From assembly GCF_030272615.1 (NCBI RefSeq), contig NC_081414.1:825930896-825994895 (forward strand): 64,000 nt of DNA, written 5' to 3'. This DNA is from Cryptomeria japonica (taxonomy: Eukaryota > Streptophyta > Pinopsida > Cupressales > Cupressaceae). The notes beneath the pieces were generated by a model. It was not told the DNA's origin and ran no database searches. It saw only the letters and a program-made list of their open reading frames with translations. Below, one piece after another: positions 33,381-46,059 of the stretch (position 1 is the stretch's first letter; each line of letters begins with the position of its first letter). The translations under genes and the position numbers were made by a program.

Positions 33381-36302
33381 ATGCCTATTGAGACAAGATC
33401 AAAATCTAAAAAGATGGGTGAACCAATGTATCAACCCATGGACAACATAGCAAATTCGCAGTTTCAAACCAGTCAAACGGTACAAATTGAAGGGTAATCA
33501 AACACATCTCTACCACCATATGGAATGGTTCAACTTGGACCACCTCCATTATATGAACCAGTGTTTGTACCTATGAAACCAGGACATGGGAGTGTTCCAC
33601 CAACTCCAAGAGGAAGTGCGCCTTTCAATTTCAATCAACCACACCTGCAACATGACATTCAAAATCAAACATTATATGAAGAACAAACCCTCTCACAAGG
33701 ATTTGGTTCAGATCAAGGCTTTCACCAAGAAATGAATCTAAATGTTCAACCAGATTCCTCATCCAATTCTGATACTTCTGACAATGTTGACATGTTCCTT
33801 CAAGATCCAAAGATAACAAAAAAGATGGATAAGTTCTTGAACAAAGTCTTTAAGATGTTTCCACAAAAGTATCTTAACATGATGAGTAATGTGACATCTT
33901 CAAGTGACCAAATCAATGTGCAAGAACAACAAGGTGGTGATTTGTTAAGTTTTTCCCTGCATCCAAATGAAGAAGATGCACAACAAGCAACTCAACCTAC
34001 CTTGATGAGTAAACGTGCTTCAAAGGCATTGACAGTGACTATTCCTCAAAAGTCACCATTTGAAATGATAAATAATCCACTATTCAACACAACACCTGTA
34101 ATGCAAGATCAAATGAAGAGAACGCAAGTATTCACAGCTGTCCCTCAACAAGAAGTGGTTCCTTACATGCATAAAGTGGGATCAAAATCTAAGATGCAGG
34201 AAAGCTTCACAACTGGAATGCCTAATGTCACCAATGTTCAAAATAATTCCACGATGCAACAAAGTTCTTATGTCCCATTAAGTTCAATATCTTTGCCGAA
34301 TACTATTGCAACAAATCCTTCAATAATGGCAACACAAAGAGCTACGGATAGTGGTTTGCACCAACAACAATTGTTGCAACAATTGAGTAATATACAAAAG
34401 GTACAATCGAATGTGCAAACAAGTAATGTGCAACAACAACAATTTCACATTCGACAACAAATTGCAACGCCTTCGGCACCATTACAAGTTAATGCAAACT
34501 TGCAACCATCACAATGGATTGGACAAACAACACAGCAAGTTAATGCAAGTGCTATACCCCATCCTAAGGAGAAGCAATGAAAAGTGCCTAAACAAATTTT
34601 TTTACAAATGATGGGATATACACCACGACGACAATTGGCACAAAGTCAACAAGTTCCGATCCGTCAGCCTCAACACCAACATGTGCCACAATATGTGCCA
34701 AGACAAGCAAGCTATCCTATTGTACAACCGCAATTGGTGCCTGTGCAATATCAACAACCTACTCAATTGCAATATCAACCTAGGCTCCAAGAAGCACAAC
34801 AACAAGGTCAATATCAAGGCATAGCACAACCACAACAGCAAGTGATGTATCAAGAACTTTATATGTCAGAAACACCAAAAATGGCCATTTCAGAGTATCA
34901 ACAACCAATCGGAAATGCAATGTATCAACAAAGGATACCAACTGGGATTAATGATGGACCTCTAAATTCTGATACAATTGTGCAACAACTTGAGAAGTTG
35001 CAATGAAAAGTTGACGCATTAGAAACTAAAGGAACAAAGAAGTTGTATACAGATCAAGATTTATGTCCTAATCCATTTGACAAGAGTGTACACATGCCTC
35101 CATTCCCTAAGCATTTTGAGGCACCTAATTTTGAGAAATATAAAGGGAATGGCAATCCAAAAGATCACATTCGAGCATTTTCGTGGCATGTACTGAGGTA
35201 AGCTATGAAGAGATGTATTTAATGCGCTTATTTGCACGAAGTCTCACGGGACAAGCTATGGATTGGTATTCACATTTGCCAGGAAATATAAAGACTTGGT
35301 CTGAATTGGCTCAAAAGTTTTTATCTCATTTTGCGTTCAACATCGACAGTGATGTGACCATGTCAGATTTATGCAACACCAAGAAAAATCAAGGTGAATC
35401 ATTAGTGACTTTCTTGCAATGATGGCGAAGCTTGTATAGTTGTTCTTCTCTTGATATACTCGAAGAACAACAAGTGAATCTGTTTATCCAGAATTTGGTC
35501 CCAGAAATGATGTATGAGCTAAAGTTGAAAAGCCCCAGTACTATAGAGAAACTCATTAAGAAGGGAATGAGCATTGAAACAGCTCTGGTAGCTAAAGGAA
35601 TTATCAAGCTCAATAAAGACAATGACAATACCAATTATTCGGGGGATAGAAACAGATTTTGGTATAAGAACAAGAATGTCACTAATGATGGAGTTGTTGA
35701 TGCAAGAGCGGTGAATGCAAATCAACCCCCATTCATGATCAAGAAATTGAGTGTTCCTAATATGTCAACTATGGAACAAAATCAAGCACCAATGAGCAAT
35801 GTTACTCAACAGTTGCAATATCAACAACATGCACAACAACAACATACTCAACAACAAGGCCAACAACAAAACCAGCAGCGTAAACCCTTTCGATCGCGGG
35901 ATGGGCCTCCTCGACAATTTACACCATTGGGAGAGCCTATTGAATCAGTAATGAGACAATTGATACAAGAAAAATTCATTAAGGTACCAGATATCAAGGC
36001 AGAACCAGCAGTAAAACCGCATTGGTGGAATGATAATGCGTACTGTGAATATCATCGGTCTAAAGGACACAAAACTGCATCCTGTTTCCAATTGAAACAC
36101 ATGATTCAAGATTTATTAGAGCAAGGAGTAATTGAGGTAGATCCACCCCATCCAACCTCTAACACTGATCATACTATTTTCAAAACTCCTTTGCTTGATC
36201 ATGACAAGGGAAAAGCGTCTTCTTCCAACTCTGCCCAAACGGCCAATTATGCAAGTTCTGGTTATAATAATGTCATTAATTGTTTTCATGCATCAAATGA
36301 GT
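33381..36302 (+). pseudogene. A gag (Tat type), four stops and one frameshift
   Basis: ATG at 33381 (MPIETRSKSKK). Stops: TAA 33495, TGA 34578, TGA 35004, TGA 35420. A one-base deletion near 35181 (relative to B) shifts the frame; from there to the pol end everything is in one phase. At 34578 and 35004 B has CGA, so these are CGA-to-TGA changes; B instead has TGA at 21679 where A has CGA. Intact from about 35432: capsid C-terminal part, Gln-rich tract, and zinc knuckle CEYHRSKGHKTASC (about 36040-36085). Gag continues into protease with no stop, so this family makes a fused Gag-Pol. Confidence 0.9.
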
Positions 36303-39300
36303 ATGTTTCTACCTTAAGAATAAAGGGAAAAGATCCTTCTTGTGTAGTCACCACTCGTCGATCCAAGATAGTCCTGAAAGGAGCTCCTACAGCTCCTCCC
36401 AAGCCAACTCCTGCAAGTCAGTATAATCTTTTGGATCACCTAGGAAAGACACCTGCACAAATATCAATCCTTGAGTTATTGAAAATGTCTCCCATGCATC
36501 GTGCAGTCCTGGATAAAGCTTTAGTTGAGTCCACTGTTCCAACAGATATTGATGTTGACCAGTTTCAAGCCCAGATTGGACATTTAGCCGTTTCCCAAAA
36601 TGTCGCATTTTCTGACAATGATATCTCACCCGACAAGCTCCCTCACAATGATCCTTTACACCTTGAAGTCTTTGTTCATAACTGCAAAATCCGACGAGTC
36701 TTGATAGATGGCGGAGCAGGTCTTAATATTTGTACTTTGAGAGTGGTTATTGGCCTTGGGTATATAGAAAATGACATTGATGCTTCTAAAAGAATAACAA
36801 TCAAAGCATATGATGATGCTGAGCGCCCATCCAAAGGGATAATTACATTGCCTATCAGAGTTGGTCCAGTGACAGAAAACACTTTCCTGCAAGTCCTCGA
36901 CCTTGATCTCCCTTATAATATGATCCTTGGCTGTCCATGGATTCATGCAATGAAAGTAGTTCCATCCACCTATCATCAATGTTTGAAATATCCTTACAAT
37001 GGAACTGAGATAACAATTCCTGGAGATCCTAATCCATTTCAATTTTGTGCTACTCTAAAGGATACCCCTCAGTGGCAAGTCCCAGTCAACAGAGAGGCCA
37101 AATTACATAGCTATGTGGATCCCAATCAATTGTTAGAGGCTGTCAAAGGAAAATTGAAGATACAAGACCAAGGATGTGGAGAATATTCAATGGATCAGAC
37201 ATTCCTCATCGGGAATTTGCCAGTATCTCCAAAATCATATGGCAAACCGCATTTATTGCAAAAAGAACCTAAGGTCATTATTCAATATCAGCCTCCTACT
37301 ACATTTACAAGATGGGGTGAACTTGACAAAGAAACTGTAGATGATGATGTCATAGATTGGCTTTATAAAGATCCAACTGAGACCCCACCTATCAGGTTGC
37401 CAGTGGAACAATATGGCAAAGGATTTACTATGCTGCAAAAGAAAGGATATGATGGTTGCAGTGGCTTAGGTTTGAACAACAATGGAAGGCTAGAACCTAT
37501 CATACCTAAGAGATGACCTCCAACTTTAGGGTTAGGTTTTGTACCGTTGCGAATTGGATCCACATCTACCAAAGTGCCCACGTGTAAAAAAGGGCATGAT
37601 TCTGACGATGAAATAACACCTGAGGATCCCCGACACGAAACTGATTCTAATGAATGGGAGTGGAGTTCTTTCTCTTCTAGTTCTTATGCCCTCGATAATA
37701 TTTTCATTGACCCCGATAACTTGCCTATGGAAGACAAACATGAAATAACTCCTCTTCCTAAAACCTGTCCTCACGCTTGGATAGAGACATTTTGGGATCC
37801 AAGCTCCGAATCCGATACAAGTAGTTTGGATAGTGACACTACAGATGTTCATATCTTTACCATATCAGCCCTCTCTCTCCTTACTACTGATGATGACATG
37901 CCCCTCATCTATCCCCAACTTATCCAACATGACCAACAAGAACCGCTCACATTGGACTGTTTTCAAAATGATGAAGCAATTGCAGAATTCCTTGGACTAC
38001 GAGAAGGCATACCACAAGGTGATCACAAGGTAGGATTTGCTATTGACCTGGATTCCATGGCATATTTTGGGGAGTCAACTCCCTCTTCCAGTCATCAAAA
38101 TGAAAAAAGAAAAGAAATAATAAAAAATCAAAAGAATAGATCTTTGGGTGAAAACCGTAAGGCACTCTCTGATCATACAAAAGTAAAAAGAAAAGACGTA
38201 CCTGCGGATGAAAACCTCTCTGAGGCGCCCAAAGGTGGAAGAGTGGACATACCCCTATCAAGTCAGGACAAATCAACATTACTTGTGGAAATGACTGAGG
38301 AAATCAATTTGGGTACACTTGACAACCCTAAGGTCATTCATTTTGCCGCTTCTCTCTCACAACAGGAAAAAGTAGATTTTGTCAATTTCTTTCTTGAGAA
38401 GAAGATCAGCTTCACATGGTCCTATGCAGATATGCCTGGCCTTGATCCAGAATTGGTTCTTCATCATTTGCCACTAAAAGTGGATGCCAAGCCTGTCAAA
38501 CAGAAACTTAGAAAGATGCATCCTCAGGTGGCTCTTTTGGTCAAAGTGGAATTAAAAAAATTGCTAGATGTGGGCTTCATCAGACCCATTGATTATGCAG
38601 ACTGGATTTCAAATTTAGTGCCTGTTAGTAAAGTAACTGGGGGCATCAGAATCTGCACAGATTTTAGGGATCTCAATAAAGCATGCCCTAAAGATGATTT
38701 TCCATTGCCAAACATAGACATCATAGTGGACATGACGGCTGGATATGAGATGCTTTCATTAATGGATGGTTTCTCCGGCTATAACCAAATTCGCATTGCT
38801 CCTGTAGATCAGCATAAGATAGCATTCACCTATGCTTGGGGTACCTATTGTTGGAATGTGATGCCCTTCGGTCTTAAAAATGCAGGTGCAACATATCAAA
38901 GAGCAATGACGACAATTTTTCATGATTTCATGCACACTCTGATGGAGGACTATGTTGATGACTTGTTATGCAAATCTGTCACTAGAGATAGTCATCTGGC
39001 CATCCTGGGCCCAATCTTTGACCGAATGGAGACCTACAAACTCAGGCTCAATCCAAAGAAGTGTGTCTTTGGTGTCACAGCTGGCAAATTACTAGGATAC
39101 ATTGTTTCTCACTGAGGCATTGAGGTCGACCCTGCCAAAGTTAAAGCAATAATGGATATGCCTCCGCCTTCAAATCTCTGACAATTAAGAAGTCTGCAAG
39201 GAAAGCTCCAGTCAATCCACCGCTTCATAGCTCAGTTGGCTGACAAATGTCATCCATTCCAGCATCTATTGCATAAAGGTGTCGCTTTCAAATGGACCGA

Positions 39301-41578
39301 GCAATGTCAATCAGCCTTTCAAGCTCTTAAAGAATATTTGCCGTCGCCACCTATTCTAATGCCTCCAATAGATGGAAAGCCATTTTTATTGTATATTTTT
39401 GCAACTGAAATGGCATTAGGAGTTCTCTTGGCTCAACAAGATGAGAACGGCAAAGAGAGAGCTATTTACTATATCAGTCGGACACTGGTAGGCTATGAGC
39501 TAAATTATTCAACTATTGAAAGGGCATGCTTAGCAGTGGTGTTTGCAACGCAGAAACTCTGACATTATATGCTAAGCCACTGAACATTGTTGGTTGCAAA
39601 AATTGACCCCTTAAAATATTTGCTTAGCCGAGCAGCTTTGACGGGTCGCCTAGCAAAATGGGTCATGATTCTCAGTGAATTTGACATTGAGTATATGGAG
39701 CGAAAGGCGATAAAAGGACAAGTCATATCAGATCAACTTGCAGAGGCTCCTATTTTTGATGATCATCCCATGTTGACCGATTTTCTAGATGAATCAGTCT
39801 TTGCTTTCACATCCTCTAATGAATGGAAGTTATACTTTGATGGGTCCCATACTAAGTTCGGGTCCGGAGCAGGCATCTTGTTTGTCACCCCTCAAGGTGA
39901 TGCTATTCCAAAGTCTTATAGAATAACTTTCCACTATACTAATAACATTGCAGAGTATGAAGCACTGGTTACAGGACTCTGAGTAGCAGTCCACTGGAAC
40001 ATCAAGCATTTGCAAGTCTATGGAGATTCTCAATTAGTCATCTGACAAGTGAATGATGACTACGAAACAAAAGATGAAAAGCTTATTCCCTATCAGCATA
40101 TGGTAGATTTCTTCAAGACCAAGTTCATGGCTATCCATTTCAATCAAGTTCCAAGAATGCAAAATAAGTCGGCAGATGCGATGGCTACGATTGCTTCCAT
40201 GTTGAATATGCCAAGCAATATGGATAAATGTGAATTTTTAGTTGAACAATTGCTGGTTCCTTCTTTTGACATTCTGACAGCAGATGTGATGTGCGTTCTT
40301 GTTGGTCCCAATTCCCCATGGTACAATGACGTCTATCAATATTTGAAATCCCAAACCTTACCACCCAACCTTTCTGCTAACCAATGTCGAGCCTTTATCC
40401 GACAGACAGCCAAATATGTCATCATCGCCGACACCCTTTACCACCATTCCTTTGACCATACCCTCCTCAGGTGTTTGGATTTTGACGAAGCACAAACGGC
40501 TTTACACGAGGTTCATGATGGTATATGTGCGGGCCATTTCAATGGTCTAAGCTTAGCTAAAAAGTTGATTCGTGTTGGGTATTATTGGCCCACTCTGGAA
40601 AAAGATGTTCATGATTTTGTTAAGAAGTGCTACAAATGCCAGATTCATGGAAACTACATTCATGCACCAGCCCAAGAGCTTCATTCTGTCATATCTCCAT
40701 GGCCTTTTTCTCAATGGGGATTGGATCTTATTGGCAAGATTCACCCGACCTCTGCAAATGGACACAAGTTCATCATTACAGCCACAGAGTATTTTACAAA
40801 ATGGATCGAGGCTATCCCCATGACCTATATCATGGGTGTCCAAATTTCAAAATTCTTGCTGAATTATATCATATGCCGGTATGGGGTTCCCCTTGCCATA
40901 GTCACAGATAATGGTCGTCCTTTCAAGAATAAAGATGTTAAAGGACTTTGTGCAAAGTTTCATATCCAACACCGTTTCTCCAGTCCATACTATCCACAGG
41001 GGAATGGTCAAGCTGAAGCATCAAATAAAACCATTATCAAGATCCTGAAAAAGGTTGTCAATGATGCTGGTCGAGATTGGCATGTACAGCTGAATCCAAC
41101 ACTATGGGCTTATCGCACTTCTATTCGCACACCTATTGGCGCAACACCTTATTCCTTGGTGTATGGTGCGGAAGCTATTTTACCTTTGGAGGTGGAGATT
41201 CCTTCCTTGCGTGTCTCCTTGCAACATCTGATTGATGACGAGACACACAGAGTCTCTCGGCTACATCAGCTTGAGATGTTAGATGAGAAACGTCAGATAG
41301 CTCTAACACATTTGCAAGCATATCAAAACCATCTCCGTCGCTCTTATAATAAGAAGGTCAAAGGGTGACACTTCGAAGTGGGAGACCTGGTTTTAAAGGA
41401 AAACCCTAAGAATGCACAGTCTACTGACATCATCAAAGGTAAATTTGAACCTAATTGGGTTGGTCCTTTCATAGTAACTGCAGCATATGGCTCGGGGGCA
41501 TATCAGCTTGCTACCTCGGAAGGTGAACCTCTGTCCGATCCTATAAACAGCATGCATCTTCACAAGTACTGGGCATAA
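36303..41578 (+). pseudogene. A pol (Tat type), eight in-frame TGA codons
   Basis: Same frame as gag from 35183. Domain order as in B: protease (VLIDGGAGLNI near 36710), G-patch-like segment (about 37430-37480), reverse transcriptase with YVDD (about 38950), first RNase H, archaeal-type RNase H (YFDGS near 39838), integrase, end at TAA 41576-41578. Stops at 37514, 39113, 39179, 39560, 39581, 39980, 40043 and 41366 are all TGA. B has CGA at five of these and CAA or CAG at the other three. No frameshift seen in pol, so all damage is by substitution. Confidence 0.93.
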
Positions 41579-43470
41579 TTTTCTATCGGTACTTCTTCAA
41601 ATATGATCCTTAAAAAATACAAAAAAATGAAAAAAAAATGAAAAATACAAAAAAATGAAAAAAAAATGAAAAATACAAAAAAATGAAAAAAAGAGAAAAA
41701 TACAAAAAAATGAAAAAAGAGAAAAAAAGAAAAGAGCAAAAAAAAAAAAAGAGCAAAGAAAAATGATTCGCCCTCTAGTGAAACCTGGCAAATAGGCGCT
41801 TGGGGCAAGTACCTTGGTGAAAACCTGGCAAACAGGTGCCATGTGTAAAATGAGATCGTTGCTCCGTCATCTATCATGACCTTTAAGCTATGCTTTTTCT
41901 CGGCCAGTTTCTCATGTCTATCTTTGTCTTGACCCGATGTCCTATTCCAGGCTCGTTATTGGTCAACATCATTACCCCGGTTCTTTGTCCATATGTTTTG
42001 GTTCTGGTCTATGTATGTCTTTCTGATGCACATTGGGTACGTTCCCTTGTCATGATCGATCACTGGAACTTTTGCATTTAAAAATGTCCTAAAGAAAGCT
42101 CATAAAAAATTGAAAAATGTCCTGAAGAAAGATCATAAAAATTGAAAAATGTCCTGAAAAAAGATCATAAAAATTTAAAAATGTCCTGAAAAAATCTCAA
42201 AAACATTTAAAAATGTCCTGAAAAAATCTCAAAAACATTTAAAAATGTCCTGAAAAAATCTTCAAAAAAATCAAATAATGTCCTAAAAAAAAATATCTAA
42301 AAATTGCAAAATGAAAATCCCTAAAAATCATAAAAAGTCCTGAAAAAATGAACACAAAAAAATTTCAAAACATTAAAATCCAAAAACAAGCATTTTGCAA
42401 TAAATATCCTCTTGGTGCATAAGCCAAATCACTGAGCATCCCTCCAACAACTCGCAATTAAACATTGTGCTTTAATGAAATCATGCATTAACATATGAAC
42501 CTTTTCAATTAAACCAGATATTCAAACTGATCAAAATTGTCTTATCAATCAAACGTTACCATCAAAATCATTTGTCCTTGGCACACTATCATGGGTCTTA
42601 TACAGGGTGTGGTATACTCGAAACCAGACTGTGTCCTGTCTTAGACGGGGTACCACATTCCCTGAAACTAGACAGCATGATCGTCCTATCCGCACTTTCA
42701 ACTTTTGACAATGAAGATCAAGATGTTTGTTTGATTTGTTGGAATTTGTGCATCTTATCTTTTTATTGATTTATCTTTGGCTTCGGTCATGTTCCTATGT
42801 TGCTCGATGATGTCACTGAGTGATTTAGAGTGACCGGGATGGTTCATGGTCCTTTTCTTGATTGTGATTGTTGCTTGTCTATGATGTGTCTGTCTTTCGC
42901 AAAAAGGGTTGCATTTCAACTCTGGCCTTCAATGCCATGATGCTACGCATCCATTTTGCTACATTAAAAATAAAGGTTCTCACCTACAAAGTGCATTACT
43001 GAAAGCAAGTTTTTCTTCGTCTCTAACTATCCTCTGTTTCATTTTCTTCTTACTAACATTTCTTCTGTCCGGTTGGATAGTCAGTTCGGTCTAGTGCTCC
43101 GATTTCCAACCATACATACTGCATACTGCATCCATTTGGTTAGTACATTTGCATTACATCCAGCATCATATCAAGCATTTTATCCATTTCATACTATCAA
43201 TGCATCAAAAACGCAGAAGCAAAAATATATCCATACATATTCCACAATGGTACATAAACAGTGCATAAGTCATCCATACATGGAAAATCACATAAATCAT
43301 TTGCATCTCATCATATCGATGCATATCATATCATCTGCCACAATAAATATCGGAGTACAAAATCAGACTGTCTCTCCTAAGTATGGCCCGCAGGCTGACT
43401 ACAAAATGTCAAAATACATAATGCCCACTGTCTGTCTAAGGAGCACGTGCCTCTGTCACTGGGTGCTCCC
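41579..43470 (+). other. 3' region of element A between pol and antisense gene
   Basis: Non-coding and homologous to B 28683-30541. Holds poly(A)-rich TACAAAAAAATGAAAA repeats (41617-41760), the CCTGGCAA hairpin pair (about 41775-41845), the GTCCTGAAAAAA array, and a CATCCATACAT-rich stretch. Confidence 0.75.
42080..42350 (+). repeat. A-rich GTCCTGAAAAAA tandem array, A
   Basis: Eight copies of ATGTCCTGAAAAAA or close variants, 28-33 bp apart. More regular than in B. Confidence 0.8.
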
Positions 43471-45262
43471 TTAGTCCTCCTCATCCTTGCAAGGTCTTGC
43501 AGATGATGTCCCTCCTGGTCCTGGCTGTGGTGGTCTCATTGGTCCACTCACCCCCATGCTACTCAATGACCTCCAAGAGCGTGCCCTGCTCTCTGTCCTC
43601 GATCGTGCCCGATATGAAGGTGCTCTCTGCTCTGGTGGAAATGCACTCTCATATAGTGTCCTCCAATGGTGTATCTCCTCTCTGGTCTCTACTAGCATTT
43701 GTCCTAGCTCCCGTACACTGGCATCCCGAATCGACCCAATATACTTAGTGACTCTCTGTTCCTCTCGCTATGTCTGAGCAATCGCTGCATCTCGAGCCGC
43801 TATGAGTCTAGCTATCTCCGCTCTGAACTAATCATGCTGTCTCTCTAAAGTCGTAATGTGATCCTACTGACTCGCTATGGTAGCCCTGAATATCTCCATC
43901 TCCTCTGTCCTAGCTATCTCTGGCTCTATGGGTATGTCCTGTAATGCCTCATGCTCGCCTGAATCTAGCTCATCCTCCTGCTCCCCACCATCCTCATCTC
44001 TGTCCTCATCCCCACCTCCATCATCCTCATCTCCGTCCTCGTCATCCTCCTCATCCCCGCCCTCCTCCTCCTCATCCTCATCATCTCCCTCCTCCTCTCC
44101 TGTGAGTGGGAAGTCCTCCTGTCGCCTCGGTACTGGAATATCCAGATCTGTCAATGGCACTGGCCGCTGTCATGCAAACCATCTCTCATACTCATCTGTC
44201 ATCCCGACGTCTGCCACATCTGATCTCCAATCCCACTGTCTCTGCTATAGCTGTGAGAAGTCCGCATATGCTGTGTGTGGCTGAATCATACTCCCCCACT
44301 GACTCATCTCTCTGTGAGATCGGGCAAAGTGTGTTGTCCTCCTAGGTACATCCTGCCTCTCTCCAAACTGTCGTCTGACTCTCTCTGGCAGGTACAACTC
44401 AATCACTCTCTATTGATTCACCGGTCGCCCAATCAGATACCTCTCCTGTCTACAATACAGTAACTCCTCACTATCATCTGACCATATCGGACAATCACAA
44501 TATGGCCTCCATATGAACTCTCTCAGTCTATCTAGCTCATGTCACCAGTATAATATGAATCCAAAAGGACCCTGTCTCAGTGCTCCCCCATAGCAGTACA
44601 CATATGGTCGGTGTGGTACTACCTGTCTATCTGTAATCGGTCAACATATGGCTATGTGCTCAAATGCCCATACCTATAGCAATGTAACCCCACAGCTCAA
44701 AGTCTGCACTCCCTGATATGTTATCTGATGCAGCTGAAAATATAGCATAGCCAGTACACATGGTCCCCATGCATACACTGTCCCCTCTGTTGCCATCCAC
44801 TCTAGCACTCTTTCCCATCCAATAGGGAATCCATGTCCTCGTCTGTCTCCTGCTAGTAGACATGCTATCACCACGTATCGTCGATCATACTCTGATGCCA
44901 TAGTCTCCCAGCCAATCTCCCTCTTGACGATATCTAGATCATCTACGTCACACTCAAATAGTCTGCACAATGCATCTCTCCCTGTCACTGGGTCATACTC
45001 TATCATCTCTCCATGAATCAGAATGTGGAGGATACGCCATACATCCTCCAGTCGCCAGATGGAAGGAGGAAGTCTCCGAATGCCATCGCTCTGCCAATGC
45101 GGTAAGCAGTCTTGTGTTTGCCCTAATCTCGGGCATGAATGTGACATAGTATATCCCAAGTCCTGCTAAGGTATCTCTCTCTGTGCTCCTGAGTCTATGT
45201 CGTAGCATGAAGCAATCAGGTTGGTTCTCCCATGTGATCAACGGATACTATCGACTCTGCAT
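43471..45262 (-). pseudogene. antisense plant-mobile-domain (PMD, MAIN/MAIL-like) gene of element A, decayed
   Basis: Minus strand, from ATG at 45260-45262 (MQSR then TAG at 45248) to TAA at 43471-43473, about 597 codons. Recognisable PMD pieces in order: LAGLGIYYVTFMPEI, LTALAERWHSETSSFHL, then after a frameshift near 45060 LEDVWRILHILIHGE, YAWGPCVLAMLYFQL, VWAFEHIAI, GPFGFILYW, and the signature LPERVRRQFGERQDVP. This is followed by a long Asp/Glu run (about 43950-44110), a probable coiled coil and an Arg/Ser/Pro-rich tail. Nine further stops are TAG or TGA, all explained by CAG or CGA decay. PMD proteins are plant nuclear proteins also carried by transposons (known). In this element the role is unknown; antisense genes downstream of pol are known in Tat relatives such as Grande. 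Confidence 0.82.
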
Positions 45263-46045
45263 CACAATTGGGGCAACTTTTGTCAGTTTTAGGGTTTGCT
45301 CCTACGGGTTGCATTTCCTCATTTTCATGTCTACTTAGGGTGTTTTTCCTATAATTTGACCTATCCTATCCTTGTCCCCCCTTTCCGGATCATTTGCATG
45401 TTATTTTGACCAAAATTAGGGTTTTCCATGCACTGTTGCGCTCGTGTCAAAGAACCTGTGCCTGTGTCAGGTAACCTGCACTTGTGTCTCCCTACACAAG
45501 TGCAGAAGACCCTACACAAGCGTAGGAGTCCTTTTTGGCATCCCCTGTGGGCCCCGTAATGTCCCGCAAGCAATCAAAATTCATGAACTTGAAAACATGG
45601 GTATTTGAGATCCATACCGCTGCTCCTGCGTCGTCCGGTCATCTGAATGTGCATACACATTCCCCAAGGTGATCCGCCATTGGAATGTTCACCATCTCTC
45701 TGCAAGTGTCCTTGTCCAGATCAACAAATTCTCCTCTTTGTCTAGTGCAAATGAGCAATTTTCAACCTCTTGGTCTCATTTATAGCTCTTTGTCAGTGTA
45801 TAGATGGACGTGCATCCTCTCCATCTTATGTTGGTCGCAGTCTTTTGCATCTTCAATTGCTTGTCCTTCATGCATCCGATCTCCGATTGTCAGTTCGTTC
45901 GATCCTATCTCATTTTTATCGATGAATTGGCCTCTTTTCTGCATGTTGCCGGCCAATTCCTCGAGGGGGCATGCATATGTCATTATTATTGTCTGGGGCA
46001 TTTTCATTAAGTTCTTTGAAACAACACTTAAAATTGCATTGTCTC
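45263..46045 (-). other. upstream region of the antisense gene and sense 3' untranslated region of A
   Basis: Non-coding on both strands. On the minus strand, upstream of the antisense ATG, are a TTATAGGAA (about 45350) and three or four TTCTGCACTTGTGT-like units (45430-45535), including a perfect inverted repeat. From about 45546 the sequence is again homologous to B (30550-31033). Confidence 0.6.
45476..45505. repeat. perfect 12-bp inverted repeat, 6-nt loop
   Basis: Arms CTGCACTTGTGT (45476-45487) and ACACAAGTGCAG (45494-45505) around CTCCCT. The arm is a unit of the leader repeat family in opposite orientations. It lies about 215-240 bp upstream of the antisense start. Confidence 0.88.
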
Positions 46046-46059
46046 AAAGAGGGGCAAAA
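46046..46059 (+). other. polypurine tract of element A
   Basis: CAAAGAGGGGCAAAA ends directly at the 3' LTR start TGTAG at 46060. Confidence 0.88.

Noticed and set aside
37514-41368. TGA recoding or selenocysteine in A pol
   Set aside because: B has CGA, CAA or CAG at the same codons and there is no reason for stop reassignment in a plant nucleus; C-to-T decay explains all.
43864-44160. Acidic minus-strand frame as a separate small gene
   Set aside because: It is in phase with, and continues, the antisense plant-mobile-domain gene between decay stops.
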